Position numbers and translations under genes: made by a program. Positions 1-5,088 of a DNA stretch of 5,238 bases are shown here, piece after piece. Below the pieces are notes generated by a model. The model saw only the letters and a list, made by a program, of their open reading frames with translations, did no database searches and was not told the DNA's origin. Every line of letters starts with the position of its first letter. Position 1 is the stretch's first letter. Origin of the DNA: Erysipelothrix sp. UBA3383 (lineage in GTDB: Bacteria > Bacillota_I > Bacilli_A > Erysipelotrichales > Erysipelotrichaceae); assembly GCA_002358955.1 (NCBI GenBank), contig DEPV01000055.1, positions 1 to 5,238 of the forward strand, in the 5' to 3' direction.

Positions 1-191
1 CGGATTGCTTCTGGTACTTCTTGTGCTTTACCAGTACCAAATCCTACGTGTCCGTTTTTATCACCAACGATTACTAAAGCTGCAAAACGTAAACGGCGTC
101 CACCTTTAACAACTTTAGTAACTCTATTGATGGTTACAACGCGCTCTTCAAATTCTTGTTCGCGTTGATCTCTTCTAGGTTTACGATTCAT
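1..191 (-). CDS. rpsE: 30S ribosomal protein S5, 5' part only (cut by window edge)
   Basis: S5 sits in the 30S body near the mRNA entry channel and contributes to decoding fidelity. The visible part is 63 codons plus two bases. After a basic and acidic N-terminal tail (MNRKPRRDQREQEFEE) comes the S5 double-stranded RNA-binding domain. Its landmarks are VVTINRVTKVVKGGRR, RFAALVVIGD and GHVGFGTGKAQEVPEAI, which are all typical of the family. The KGGRR loop, where spectinomycin resistance changes arise in other bacteria, is intact. Two ATG codons stand in tandem (194-192 and 191-189). I chose the second because the Shine-Dalgarno GGAGG lies only 2 nt from the first and 5 nt from the second. The stop of rplR lies 10 nt upstream and overlaps the ribosome binding site. 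The C-terminal half lies beyond base 1. Identity is certain; the exact start is less so. Confidence 0.96.
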   Translation of the reverse strand, partial: MNRKPRRDQREQEFEERVVTINRVTKVVKGGRRLRFAALVIVGDKNGHVGFGTGKAQEVPEAI

Positions 192-196
192 CATTT

Positions 197-204
197 CCTC
201 CTTA
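197..204 (-). promoter_or_regulatory. rpsE ribosome binding site overlapping the rplR stop
   Basis: On the minus strand the sequence reads TAAGGAGGAAATGATG. The TAA stop of rplR supplies the two A bases of the AAGGAGG Shine-Dalgarno. Spacing is 2 nt to the first ATG and 5 nt to the second, which favours the second as the rpsE start. A ribosome terminating on rplR would cover this site, so coupled translation is likely (inference). Confidence 0.8.
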
Positions 205-558
205 GAACTCTAGTCCAGCTTCACGAGCTGACTCTGCTAGTGCTTTAACACGTCCGTGATAGATGTAACCACCGCGGTCGAACACTACAGATTTAATGCC
301 TTTGTCTTGTGCAAGTTTTGCAATTTCAGCACCTACTTGAGCTGCTGCTGCTTCGTTTCCACCATTTTCAATCTTAAGTGCGATTGATCCTGTAGAAACT
401 AATGTTACTTGTTTAATATCATCAATGATTTGCACAGAAATGTTTCCGTTTGAACGGTAAACGCTAAGACGTGGGCGTTCAGTTGTTCCATTGACTTTAC
501 GACGTACTCGTACATGACGACGTACGCGTTCTTGATTTCTAGATAATTTTTTTGCCAT
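202..558 (-). CDS. rplR: 50S ribosomal protein L18
   Basis: L18 binds 5S rRNA together with L5 and fixes it in the central protuberance of the 50S subunit. The product has 118 residues, close to the usual length of about 120 in low-GC Gram-positives. A strongly basic N-terminus (residues 1-30, with RNQERVRRHVRVRRKV) precedes RPRLSVYRSN, the start of the folded domain. The C-terminal part has the family signatures VVFDRGGYIYHGRVKALAESAREAGLEF, here residues 91-118. The start follows an AAGGGAG Shine-Dalgarno at 575-569 with about 10 nt spacing. The gap to rplF upstream is 21 nt, one of the longest in the block. The gene ends with TAA, which merges into the rpsE ribosome binding site. Nothing is missing or unusual in the protein. 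Confidence 0.98.
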   Translation of the reverse strand: MAKKLSRNQERVRRHVRVRRKVNGTTERPRLSVYRSNGNISVQIIDDIKQVTLVSTGSIALKIENGGNEAAAAQVGAEIAKLAQDKGIKSVVFDRGGYIYHGRVKALAESAREAGLEF

Positions 559-579
559 AGTTCAGTTTCTCCCTTCCCA

Positions 580-1122
580 CTATTTCTTAGCTGTTTTTCC
601 TTCTTTACGACGGATTTGTTCATTTTTGTATTTAACACCTTTACCTAGGTATGGTTCAGGTTTACGTGTAGCACGGATGTTTGCAGCCCACTCACCAACA
701 CGTTGTTTGTCGATACCACTTACTGTGATAGCTGTAGCTGAAGGTACGTCAATTTCAACACCTTCCTCTAATTCAAACTCGATTGGATGTGAATATCCAA
801 CATTTAAAACTAACTTGTTGTCAGCTTTAGATGCACGATACCCGATACCAACTAGCTCCAATGATTTTGAGAATCCTTCGTGGACTCCTTCGATCATGTT
901 AGCAATTAGTGAACGAGTTGTTCCGTGTAATTGTTTAACTGCTTTTTTATCGTTTGGACGAACTACTACTAATTCGTTTTCGTTTAATTGTAATTCAAAG
1001 AGATCACTGAACTGACGAGTTAAAGTCCCTTTAGGACCCTTAACAGTCACCTCATTGCCAGCTTTGATTTCTACTTCTATTCCTGCCGGAATGGTAATCG
1101 TTTTATTTCCGATACGTGACAT
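580..1122 (-). CDS. rplF: 50S ribosomal protein L6
   Basis: L6 binds domain VI of 23S rRNA beside the sarcin-ricin loop, at the base of the L7/L12 stalk where translation GTPases dock. The product is 180 residues against about 178 in Bacillus. It begins MSRIGNKTITIPAGIEV, the classic L6 start, and consists of two similar alpha/beta domains, roughly residues 1-82 and 83-180. The C-terminal family signature is clear: PEPYLGKGVKY followed by EQIRRKEGKTAKK. The start has an AAAGGAG Shine-Dalgarno at 1140-1134 with about 11 nt spacing, and the rpsH stop lies 19 nt upstream. The gene ends in TAG. Open frames on both strands inside or across this gene have no ribosomal or other recognisable content. 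Confidence 0.98.
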   Translation of the reverse strand: MSRIGNKTITIPAGIEVEIKAGNEVTVKGPKGTLTRQFSDLFELQLNENELVVVRPNDKKAVKQLHGTTRSLIANMIEGVHEGFSKSLELVGIGYRASKADNKLVLNVGYSHPIEFELEEGVEIDVPSATAITVSGIDKQRVGEWAANIRATRKPEPYLGKGVKYKNEQIRRKEGKTAKK

Positions 1123-1141
1123 ATTTTGTGTATCTCCTTTC

Positions 1142-1540
1142 TTACCAGATGTAAGCTAAGACTTCGCCACCAACATGTTTTTGACGTGCTTGCTTATCTG
1201 TAAGCATACCTTCTGAAGTTGTAATGATTGCAATTCCAAGTCCGTTAAGAACTCGAGGAACTTCATTAACTTTAGCGTATACTCTTAAACCAGGTTTTGA
1301 AATTCGTTTTAACCCGCTAATTACTCGTTCGTTGTTTGGTCCATATTTCAACACGATTGTGATTGATTTTTTGATACCTTCACCACTTACAAGATAGTCA
1401 CGGATGAATCCTTCTTCTTTCAAAATTCTAGCGATTTCGATTTTTTCTTTACTTGCAGGGATTTCTACTACATCATGTTTTGCTAAGATAGCGTTACGAA
1501 CACGTGTTAGTAGATCCGCAATTGGATCGTTTACATACAT
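1142..1540 (-). CDS. rpsH: 30S ribosomal protein S8
   Basis: S8 is a primary binder of 16S rRNA helix 21 in the central domain and is needed early in 30S assembly. In Escherichia coli it also represses the spc operon by binding mRNA near rplE; I see no equivalent site here. The product has 132 residues, the usual length. The N-terminal domain starts MYVNDPIADLLTRVRNA, close to the family consensus DPIADMLTRIRNA. The C-terminal RNA-binding domain carries GLGIAIITTSEGMLTDKQAR followed by GGEVLAYIW, the diagnostic S8 ending. GGAGG at 1557-1553 gives a rather long spacing of 12 nt to this ATG. No in-frame alternative fits the family better. The rpsN stop lies 22 nt upstream, the longest gap in the window. 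Confidence 0.98.
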   Translation of the reverse strand: MYVNDPIADLLTRVRNAILAKHDVVEIPASKEKIEIARILKEEGFIRDYLVSGEGIKKSITIVLKYGPNNERVISGLKRISKPGLRVYAKVNEVPRVLNGLGIAIITTSEGMLTDKQARQKHVGGEVLAYIW

Positions 1541-1562
1541 TTTTGAAATGCTCCTCCTTTAA

Positions 1563-1832
1563 CTACCAGCTTGCCTTACGTACGCCTGGAATTTGCCCTT
1601 TATGTGCTAATTCACGGAAGCGAATACGAGACATTTTGTATTTTCTAATATATCCACGAGGGCGTCCATCAACTGAATCACGGTTGTGAATACGTGTTGG
1701 TGAAGCATTACGAGGAAGCTTTTGCAATCCTAGGTAATCGCCATCAGCTTTTAATTGAGCGCGCTTTTCTGCATAACGATCAACGATTTCTTGACGTTGC
1801 TTATTACGAGCAATCTTAGATTTCTTAGCCAT
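1563..1832 (-). CDS. rpsN: 30S ribosomal protein S14, zinc-independent (cysteine-free) type
   Basis: S14 sits in the 30S head next to S3, S10 and S19 and joins late in assembly. The product is 89 residues and has no cysteine. It carries the S14 core SPTRIHNRDSVDGRPRGYIRKYKMSRIRFRELA and the invariant tail KGQIPGVRKASW. The N-terminal 40 residues (MAKKSKIARNKQRQEIVDRY and on) match the medium-length, non-zinc class of S14. The zinc-binding class is 61 residues with two CxxC pairs, and that is what Bacillus and many relatives encode at this place. The TAATG overlap with rplE and the AAGGAGG at 1846-1840, placed in the last rplE codons, support the start and suggest coupling. The position that is often Cys in long S14 proteins (NRC) is Asp52 here. 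Identity is certain; the evolutionary reason for this class in the spc operon is inference. Confidence 0.97.
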   Translation of the reverse strand: MAKKSKIARNKQRQEIVDRYAEKRAQLKADGDYLGLQKLPRNASPTRIHNRDSVDGRPRGYIRKYKMSRIRFRELAHKGQIPGVRKASW

Positions 1833-2377
1833 TAGTTACCCTCCTTTTTAAACGGCATGCCAAACTCTTTAAGTAGAGCATAACCTTCTTGATCTGTTTC
1901 AGCTGTAGTTACGATTGTAATATCCATACCACGTACTTTTGAGATCTTATCATAATCAATTTCAGGGAAAATGATTTGTTCTTTTAGACCGAATGTGTAG
2001 TTTCCACGTCCATCAAATGATGAACCGTTGATTCCACGGAAGTCACGTACACGAGGTAGAGCAACTTTGATAACTTTTTCTAAGAAGTCATACATTTTGT
2101 CACCACGTAATGTAACTTTACATCCGATTGGCATTTCTTCACGAAGTTTGAAGTTCGCGATTGATTTTTTTGCTTTTGTAATTACTGGTTTTTGACCTGT
2201 AATTTGAGTCATATCAGCTACTGCATCTTCTAATACTTTTGCATTAGTAATTGCTTCACCAACACCCATGTTTACCACAATTTTTTCCAAGCGTGGTGCT
2301 TGCATTACAGAAGTATAGTTAAATTGTTTTACCAAAGCTGGTAATACTTCTGTTTGATATTGTTCTTTCAGTTTCAT
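1832..2377 (-). CDS. rplE: 50S ribosomal protein L5
   Basis: L5 binds 5S rRNA with L18 in the central protuberance and contacts the 30S head (bridge B1b) and the P-site tRNA. The product is 181 residues against about 179 in Bacillus. Landmarks in order are PRLEKIVVNMGVGEA (residues 28-42), GQKPVITKAKKSIANFKLRE, PIGCKVTLRG, LPRVRDFRGI, FDGRGNYTFGLKEQIIFPEI and RGMDITIVTTAETDQEGYALL near the C-terminus. All are standard L5 motifs. The start follows AAGGAGGT at 2393-2386, whose two A bases belong to the TAA stop of rplX 14 nt upstream. An ATG just downstream of the Shine-Dalgarno (2385) is out of frame and too close to be used. The stop overlaps the rpsN start by one base. Confidence 0.98.
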   Translation of the reverse strand: MKLKEQYQTEVLPALVKQFNYTSVMQAPRLEKIVVNMGVGEAITNAKVLEDAVADMTQITGQKPVITKAKKSIANFKLREEMPIGCKVTLRGDKMYDFLEKVIKVALPRVRDFRGINGSSFDGRGNYTFGLKEQIIFPEIDYDKISKVRGMDITIVTTAETDQEGYALLKEFGMPFKKEGN

Positions 2378-2391
2378 TTATCCATACCTCC

Positions 2392-2700
2392 TTATTTAAT
2401 GATTGTTCCTGTTTGTTTGTAAACACGAACTTTTTTACCTTTTTCTTCAGAGTAACCTACACGGCTCGCTTTTTTAGCTTTTGAATCGTAAGCAGCAACG
2501 TTTGAAACATGAATCCATGCTTCCATTTCTGCGATTCCACCCTCTGGGTTCATTTGGTTAGGTTTCATGTGTTTCTTAACTAAGTTAACACCTTCAACTT
2601 TTACTTTGTCATGTTTAGGTGCTACCGCAATGACTTCACCAATGGTGCCCTTGTATGAGCCGGTAATTACTTGAACCTTATCTCCATTTTTGATTTTCAT
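2392..2700 (-). CDS. rplX: 50S ribosomal protein L24
   Basis: L24 binds near the 5' end of 23S rRNA, is one of the two initiators of 50S assembly in Escherichia coli, and lies beside the exit of the peptide tunnel. The 102-residue product matches the family length. Residues 1-32 form the KOW motif: MKIKNGDKVQVITGSYKG, then TIGEVIAVAPKHDKV. The middle part VEGVNLVKKHMKPNQMNPEGGI is also characteristic. The C-terminal portion (SRVGYSEEKGKKVRVYKQTG) is the usual KOW-domain tail and has no zinc-binding cysteines. The start is 5 nt after a GGGAGG Shine-Dalgarno formed partly by the rplN stop codon. The spacing is short, but no other in-frame ATG fits the conserved N-terminus. Confidence 0.98.
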   Translation of the reverse strand: MKIKNGDKVQVITGSYKGTIGEVIAVAPKHDKVKVEGVNLVKKHMKPNQMNPEGGIAEMEAWIHVSNVAAYDSKAKKASRVGYSEEKGKKVRVYKQTGTIIK

Positions 2701-2705
2701 ATGAG

Positions 2706-2713
2706 CCTCCCTA
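2706..2713 (-). promoter_or_regulatory. rplX ribosome binding site fused to the rplN TAG stop
   Basis: The minus strand reads TAGGGAGGCTCATATG. The G of the rplN stop TAG is the first base of the GGGAGG Shine-Dalgarno, and only 5 nt separate it from the rplX start. A terminating ribosome would mask the site, consistent with coupled reinitiation (inference). Confidence 0.8.
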
Positions 2714-3079
2714 TAACACTTCAGGTGCTAATGATACGATCTTCATAAAGTTATGTTCACGTAATTCACGAGCAACTGGTCCAAAGATACGTGTTCCACG
2801 TGGTGTCATATCATCTTTTAGGATAACAACAGCGTTGTCATCAAATTTGATGTATGATCCGTTTTCACGACGCACTCCATATTTTGTACGAACGATAACT
2901 GCTTTAACAACATCGCCCTTTTTAACGTTTCCGCCTGGAATTGCTTCTTTAACAGTTCCAACAACAATATCACCAATGTTTGATGATTGACGGTGTGATC
3001 CGCCAAGTAGACGGATAACTAAAATTTCTCTAGCCCCTGTGTTGTCAGCGACTTTACATCTTGTTTCGTTTGATATCAT
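2711..3079 (-). CDS. rplN: 50S ribosomal protein L14
   Basis: L14 is a beta-barrel protein on the interface face of the 50S subunit. It forms bridges to 16S rRNA helix 14 and contacts L19, and it is the docking point of the silencing factor RsfS in other bacteria. The product has exactly the family length of 122 residues. Signatures in order are MISNETRCKVADNTGAREI at the N-terminus, GGSHRQSSNIGDIVVGTVKEA, PGGNVKKGDVVKAVIVRTK and FDDNAVVILKDDMTPRGTRI, then the invariant ending GPVARELRE...FMKIVSLAPEVL. This is the first gene of the spc operon in other bacteria. Here it follows rpsQ after only 13 nt, so no separate spc promoter fits. The start lies 8 nt after the GGGAGG Shine-Dalgarno, which overlaps the rpsQ stop. 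Confidence 0.98.
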   Translation of the reverse strand: MISNETRCKVADNTGAREILVIRLLGGSHRQSSNIGDIVVGTVKEAIPGGNVKKGDVVKAVIVRTKYGVRRENGSYIKFDDNAVVILKDDMTPRGTRIFGPVARELREHNFMKIVSLAPEVL

Positions 3080-3087
3080 CTTGACAA

Positions 3088-3095
3088 CCTCCCTA
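3088..3095 (-). promoter_or_regulatory. rplN ribosome binding site fused to the rpsQ TAG stop
   Basis: The minus strand reads TAGGGAGGTTGTCAAGATG. The final G of the rpsQ stop begins GGGAGG, with 8 nt to the rplN ATG. This is the S10/spc boundary, so the fusion ties the first spc gene directly to the last gene of the S10 set. Confidence 0.8.
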
Positions 3096-3353
3096 CAATA
3101 CTACGGCTTTTTGAACTAAACGAGTTACGCGGAAGTATTTGTCTTTTGATAATGGACGTGTTTCCATAATCTCAACAATATCACCAACGTTGAATTCGTT
3201 GTTTTCATCATGAGCCTTTAATTTATTTGAATAGTTTACACGCTTTCCGTATAGACGGTGGCGTTTTGCTGTTGTAATTTCTACAACTACCGTTTTATCC
3301 ATTGCATCTGATACAACAGTTCCACGGTAAACTTTACGTTTGTTTCTTTCCAT
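3093..3353 (-). CDS. rpsQ: 30S ribosomal protein S17
   Basis: S17 is a primary 16S rRNA binder of the 5' domain (helices 7 and 11) and helps nucleate 30S body assembly. The product is 86 residues, as in Bacillus (about 87), and has a single OB-fold. The N-terminus RNKRKVYRGTVVSDAMDKTVVV is typical. The central part AKRHRLYGKRVNYSNKLKAHDENNEFNVGDIVEIMETRPLSKDKYFRV contains the S17 signature GDxVxIxExRPLSKxK. The C-terminus ends VTRLVQKAVVL. The start is 8 nt after GGAGG, whose first G is the last base of the rpmC stop. The gene ends in TAG, which in turn opens the rplN ribosome binding site. Confidence 0.98.
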   Translation of the reverse strand: MERNKRKVYRGTVVSDAMDKTVVVEITTAKRHRLYGKRVNYSNKLKAHDENNEFNVGDIVEIMETRPLSKDKYFRVTRLVQKAVVL

Positions 3354-3361
3354 TAGTCAAG

Positions 3362-3368
3362 CCTCCTA
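3362..3368 (-). promoter_or_regulatory. rpsQ ribosome binding site fused to the rpmC TAG stop
   Basis: The minus strand reads TAGGAGGCTTGACTAATG. The last two bases of TAG form the start of AGGAGG, with 8 nt to the rpsQ ATG. It is the most compact of the three TAG fusions in this window. Confidence 0.8.
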
Positions 3369-3566
3369 CTTCGCTTCACTAAGCTCACGCTCAGTGATTA
3401 CGGTTTTAATACGAGCGATCGTTTTACGGATTTCTCTTAATCGAGCAGGATTTTCAAGTTGACCGATTGCTTGTTGGAATCGTAAGTCAAATAACTCTTC
3501 CTTAAGTGTGTCAATTTCTGCTATTAACTCAGCATTGTTTGTTTCACGAATATCTTTTAATGTCAT
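3366..3566 (-). CDS. rpmC: 50S ribosomal protein L29
   Basis: L29 is a small two-helix protein at the exit of the peptide tunnel, next to L23, where trigger factor and the signal recognition particle dock. The product has 66 residues, the usual size. The first helix contains LIAEIDTLKEELFDLRFQQA. The signature RFQQAIGQLENPARLREIRK leads into the second helix TIARIKTVITEREL. The ATG overlaps the rplP stop TGA as ATGA, a classic reinitiation arrangement. A GAGGAGG Shine-Dalgarno (3580-3574) lies inside the last codons of rplP, with 7 nt spacing. The stop TAG runs into the rpsQ ribosome binding site. The gene is intact. Confidence 0.98.
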   Translation of the reverse strand: MTLKDIRETNNAELIAEIDTLKEELFDLRFQQAIGQLENPARLREIRKTIARIKTVITERELSEAK

Positions 3567-3985
3567 ACTTGTTCCTCCTCTCCCTTACGGACAAATCTAG
3601 TTTTAACAGCTAATTTGTGTGATGCTAATCTGAAAGCTTCACGTGCTGTTTCTTCATCTACCCCTGCAATTTCGAACATTACACGGCCAGGTTTAACTAC
3701 TGCTACCCATCCTTCAGGTGATCCTTTACCAGAACCCATTCGAACTTCAAGTGGTTTCTTAGTGATTGCTAAGTGTGGGAAGATTTTAATCCAAACTTTC
3801 CCACCACGTTTCATATAACGAGTCATTGCGATACGTGCTGCTTCAATTTGGCGGTTACTGATGTAGTTACCTGATTCAGCAACTAAACCATACTCACCAA
3901 AAGCAACGGTACGACCAGCTTTTGAACGTCCTTCGTATGAAAGACGGTGTGGTTTTCTATATTTGGTACGTTTAGGCATTAACAT
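3563..3985 (-). CDS. rplP: 50S ribosomal protein L16
   Basis: L16 lies between the central protuberance and the A-site finger and helps position A-site tRNA; it is a late assembly protein. The product is 140 residues against about 144 in Bacillus. It starts MLMPKRTKYRKPHR, in line with the family start MLxPKR, so I kept the first ATG rather than the ATG two codons later. The diagnostic stretches are SNRQIEAARIAMTRYMKRGG, KVWIKIFP, KKPLEVRMGSGKG, PEGWVAVVKPGRVMFEI and ASHKLAVKTRFV. The start lies 2 nt after the rpsC stop, and its GGAGG (3999-3995) sits in the last Gly-Gly codons of rpsC. It ends with TGA, the only TGA stop among the genes here, which shows that TGA is read as stop. Confidence 0.98.
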   Translation of the reverse strand: MLMPKRTKYRKPHRLSYEGRSKAGRTVAFGEYGLVAESGNYISNRQIEAARIAMTRYMKRGGKVWIKIFPHLAITKKPLEVRMGSGKGSPEGWVAVVKPGRVMFEIAGVDEETAREAFRLASHKLAVKTRFVRKGEEEQV

Positions 3986-3987
3986 GC

Positions 3988-4740
3988 TTACTTACCTCCT
4001 TGCTCTTTATTCTGTGCAGCACCAGCATCTCTACGAGCTGGGCGACGGTTAGGACGACGTCTACGGTCGAAACGTCCACCTTTTGGTGCTTCTGGTTCTA
4101 CAACTAATTGTCCTGGAAGAACTTCTCCACGGCAGATCCAAACTTTAACACCTAAGATTCCGAATTGAGTGTTTGCTTCATAGTGAGCATAGTCAATGTC
4201 AGAACGAAGTGTATGTAGAGGAACAATTCCTTCTGAATACCCTTCTGTACGAGCCATATCTGCTCCACCTAGACGGCCAGATACTGCTGTTTTAATTCCT
4301 TTAGCTCCAGAACGCATTGTGTTTTGGATTGTACGTTTTTGTGCTGTACGGAATGATGCACGTTGCTCTAATTGCTCAGCAATTTTACGAGCTACTAAGT
4401 GAGCATCTAAATCTGGGTTAGCAACTTCAACAACTTTAATGTTTACAGTTGAACCTTTTGAGATTTTTTCAATTTCTTTTTTTAATTTCTCGATTGAAGC
4501 ACCGTTAACTCCAATAACAACTCCTGGACGAGCTGTACGGATGATAACTTCAACGCGATTTTTTGATCTTTCAATTTCAACGCGTGATACATAAGCATCT
4601 TTAAGGTTTGTGAAAATGTAATCACGGATTAAACCGTCTTCATGTAGAAGGTTTCCGAATTCTTTTTCAGCATACCAACGTGATTCCCAATCACGAATAA
4701 CGCCAACGCGCATACCGATCGGATTAACTTTTTGACCCAT
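3988..4740 (-). CDS. rpsC: 30S ribosomal protein S3 with Arg-rich C-terminal extension
   Basis: S3 is in the 30S head and lines the mRNA entry tunnel with S4 and S5, where it takes part in mRNA unwinding. The product has 250 residues, against about 218 in Bacillus subtilis. The N-terminus MGQKVNPIGMRVGVIRDW is canonical. A type II KH domain covers about residues 39-110, with TARPGVVIGVNGASIEKL in place of the more usual GKxG loop. The C-terminal domain has MRSGAKGIK, VSGRLGGADMARTE and VPLHTLRSDIDY. From about residue 217 a tail rich in Arg, Pro and Gly follows (GGRFDRRRRPNRRPARRDAG). The second Arg of the FRRAxK cluster used for mRNA unwinding is Thr132. The start overlaps the rplV stop as TAATG, with GAGGAGG at 4754-4748. 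Identity is certain; the effect of these changes is unknown. Confidence 0.98.
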   Translation of the reverse strand: MGQKVNPIGMRVGVIRDWESRWYAEKEFGNLLHEDGLIRDYIFTNLKDAYVSRVEIERSKNRVEVIIRTARPGVVIGVNGASIEKLKKEIEKISKGSTVNIKVVEVANPDLDAHLVARKIAEQLEQRASFRTAQKRTIQNTMRSGAKGIKTAVSGRLGGADMARTEGYSEGIVPLHTLRSDIDYAHYEANTQFGILGVKVWICRGEVLPGQLVVEPEAPKGGRFDRRRRPNRRPARRDAGAAQNKEQGGK

Positions 4741-5087
4741 TATTTTACCTCCTCGTTATGCTCAGCCACAACAACTGTGATGTGACTTGTACGTTTCATA
4801 ATTGGTGACGCTGAACCTTTAGCACGTGGTCTAAAGCGTTTCATTGTGATACCTTCATCAGCAAAACATGCTGAAACGTATAATTTTGATTCATCTAATT
4901 GATGGTTGTTTGTTGCGTTTGCAACTGCTGATTTTAATACTTTAGCAATAATTTCAGATGCACTGTTAGGTGTATACTGTAATACTGCTGCTGCATGATC
5001 AACATCTAATCCACGAATTTCGTCAAGAACTAAACGTGCTTTACGAGCTGGTACGCGGACTGTTTTAGCTACTGATTTAACTTGCAT
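4740..5087 (-). CDS. rplV: 50S ribosomal protein L22
   Basis: L22 binds all domains of 23S rRNA, and its long beta-hairpin lines the constriction of the peptide exit tunnel. The product starting at MQVKSVAKTVRVPARKARLV has 115 residues, the normal length. A longer frame opens 22 codons upstream, but those codons overlap the rpsS coding end in another frame and do not resemble L22. The family landmarks are ARKARLVLDEIRG, LKSAVANATNN and the hairpin TMKRFRPRAKG, then KRTSHITVVVAE. The residue equivalent to Arg92 of Escherichia coli, at the hairpin tip, is Ser92 here. The start is 1 nt after the rpsS TAG, with only an imperfect Shine-Dalgarno. The stop TAA overlaps the rpsC ATG by one base. Confidence 0.97.
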   Translation of the reverse strand: MQVKSVAKTVRVPARKARLVLDEIRGLDVDHAAAVLQYTPNSASEIIAKVLKSAVANATNNHQLDESKLYVSACFADEGITMKRFRPRAKGSASPIMKRTSHITVVVAEHNEEVK

Positions 5088-5088
5088 A

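Noticed and set aside
405..638. 77-codon open frame on the minus strand across the rplF/rplR junction
   Set aside because: It runs in a different frame over the end of L6 and the start of L18, both certain genes, and its product has no family resemblance.
626..1015. 129-codon open frame on the plus strand opposite rplF
   Set aside because: It is antisense to a clear L6 gene, its protein has no recognisable domain, and I saw no ribosome binding site that would support it; it is a by-product of the L6 codons.
2374..2385. Tiny leader frame ATG GAT AAA TGA overlapping the rplE start
   Set aside because: Its ATG begins about 1 nt after the GGAGGT of the ribosome binding site, too close to initiate; it is best explained by chance in the spacer.
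2370..2420. S8 autoregulatory site near the rplE start, as in Escherichia coli
   Set aside because: The rplX/rplE spacer is only 14 nt and I see no obvious helix with an internal loop around it. A structure search with an S8-site model would be needed to claim one.
2818..3006. 62-codon open frame on the minus strand inside rplN
   Set aside because: It lies wholly within L14 in another frame and has no recognisable content.
3080..3092. Separate spc operon promoter or S10 terminator between rpsQ and rplN
   Set aside because: The gap is 13 nt and is filled by the rplN ribosome binding site, so neither a promoter nor a hairpin terminator fits between the genes.
3563..3566. Possible TGA recoding (mollicute code)
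   Set aside because: TGA ends rplP at the expected C-terminus, and the tryptophans checked in S3, L16 and S14 are TGG, so TGA is a normal stop here.
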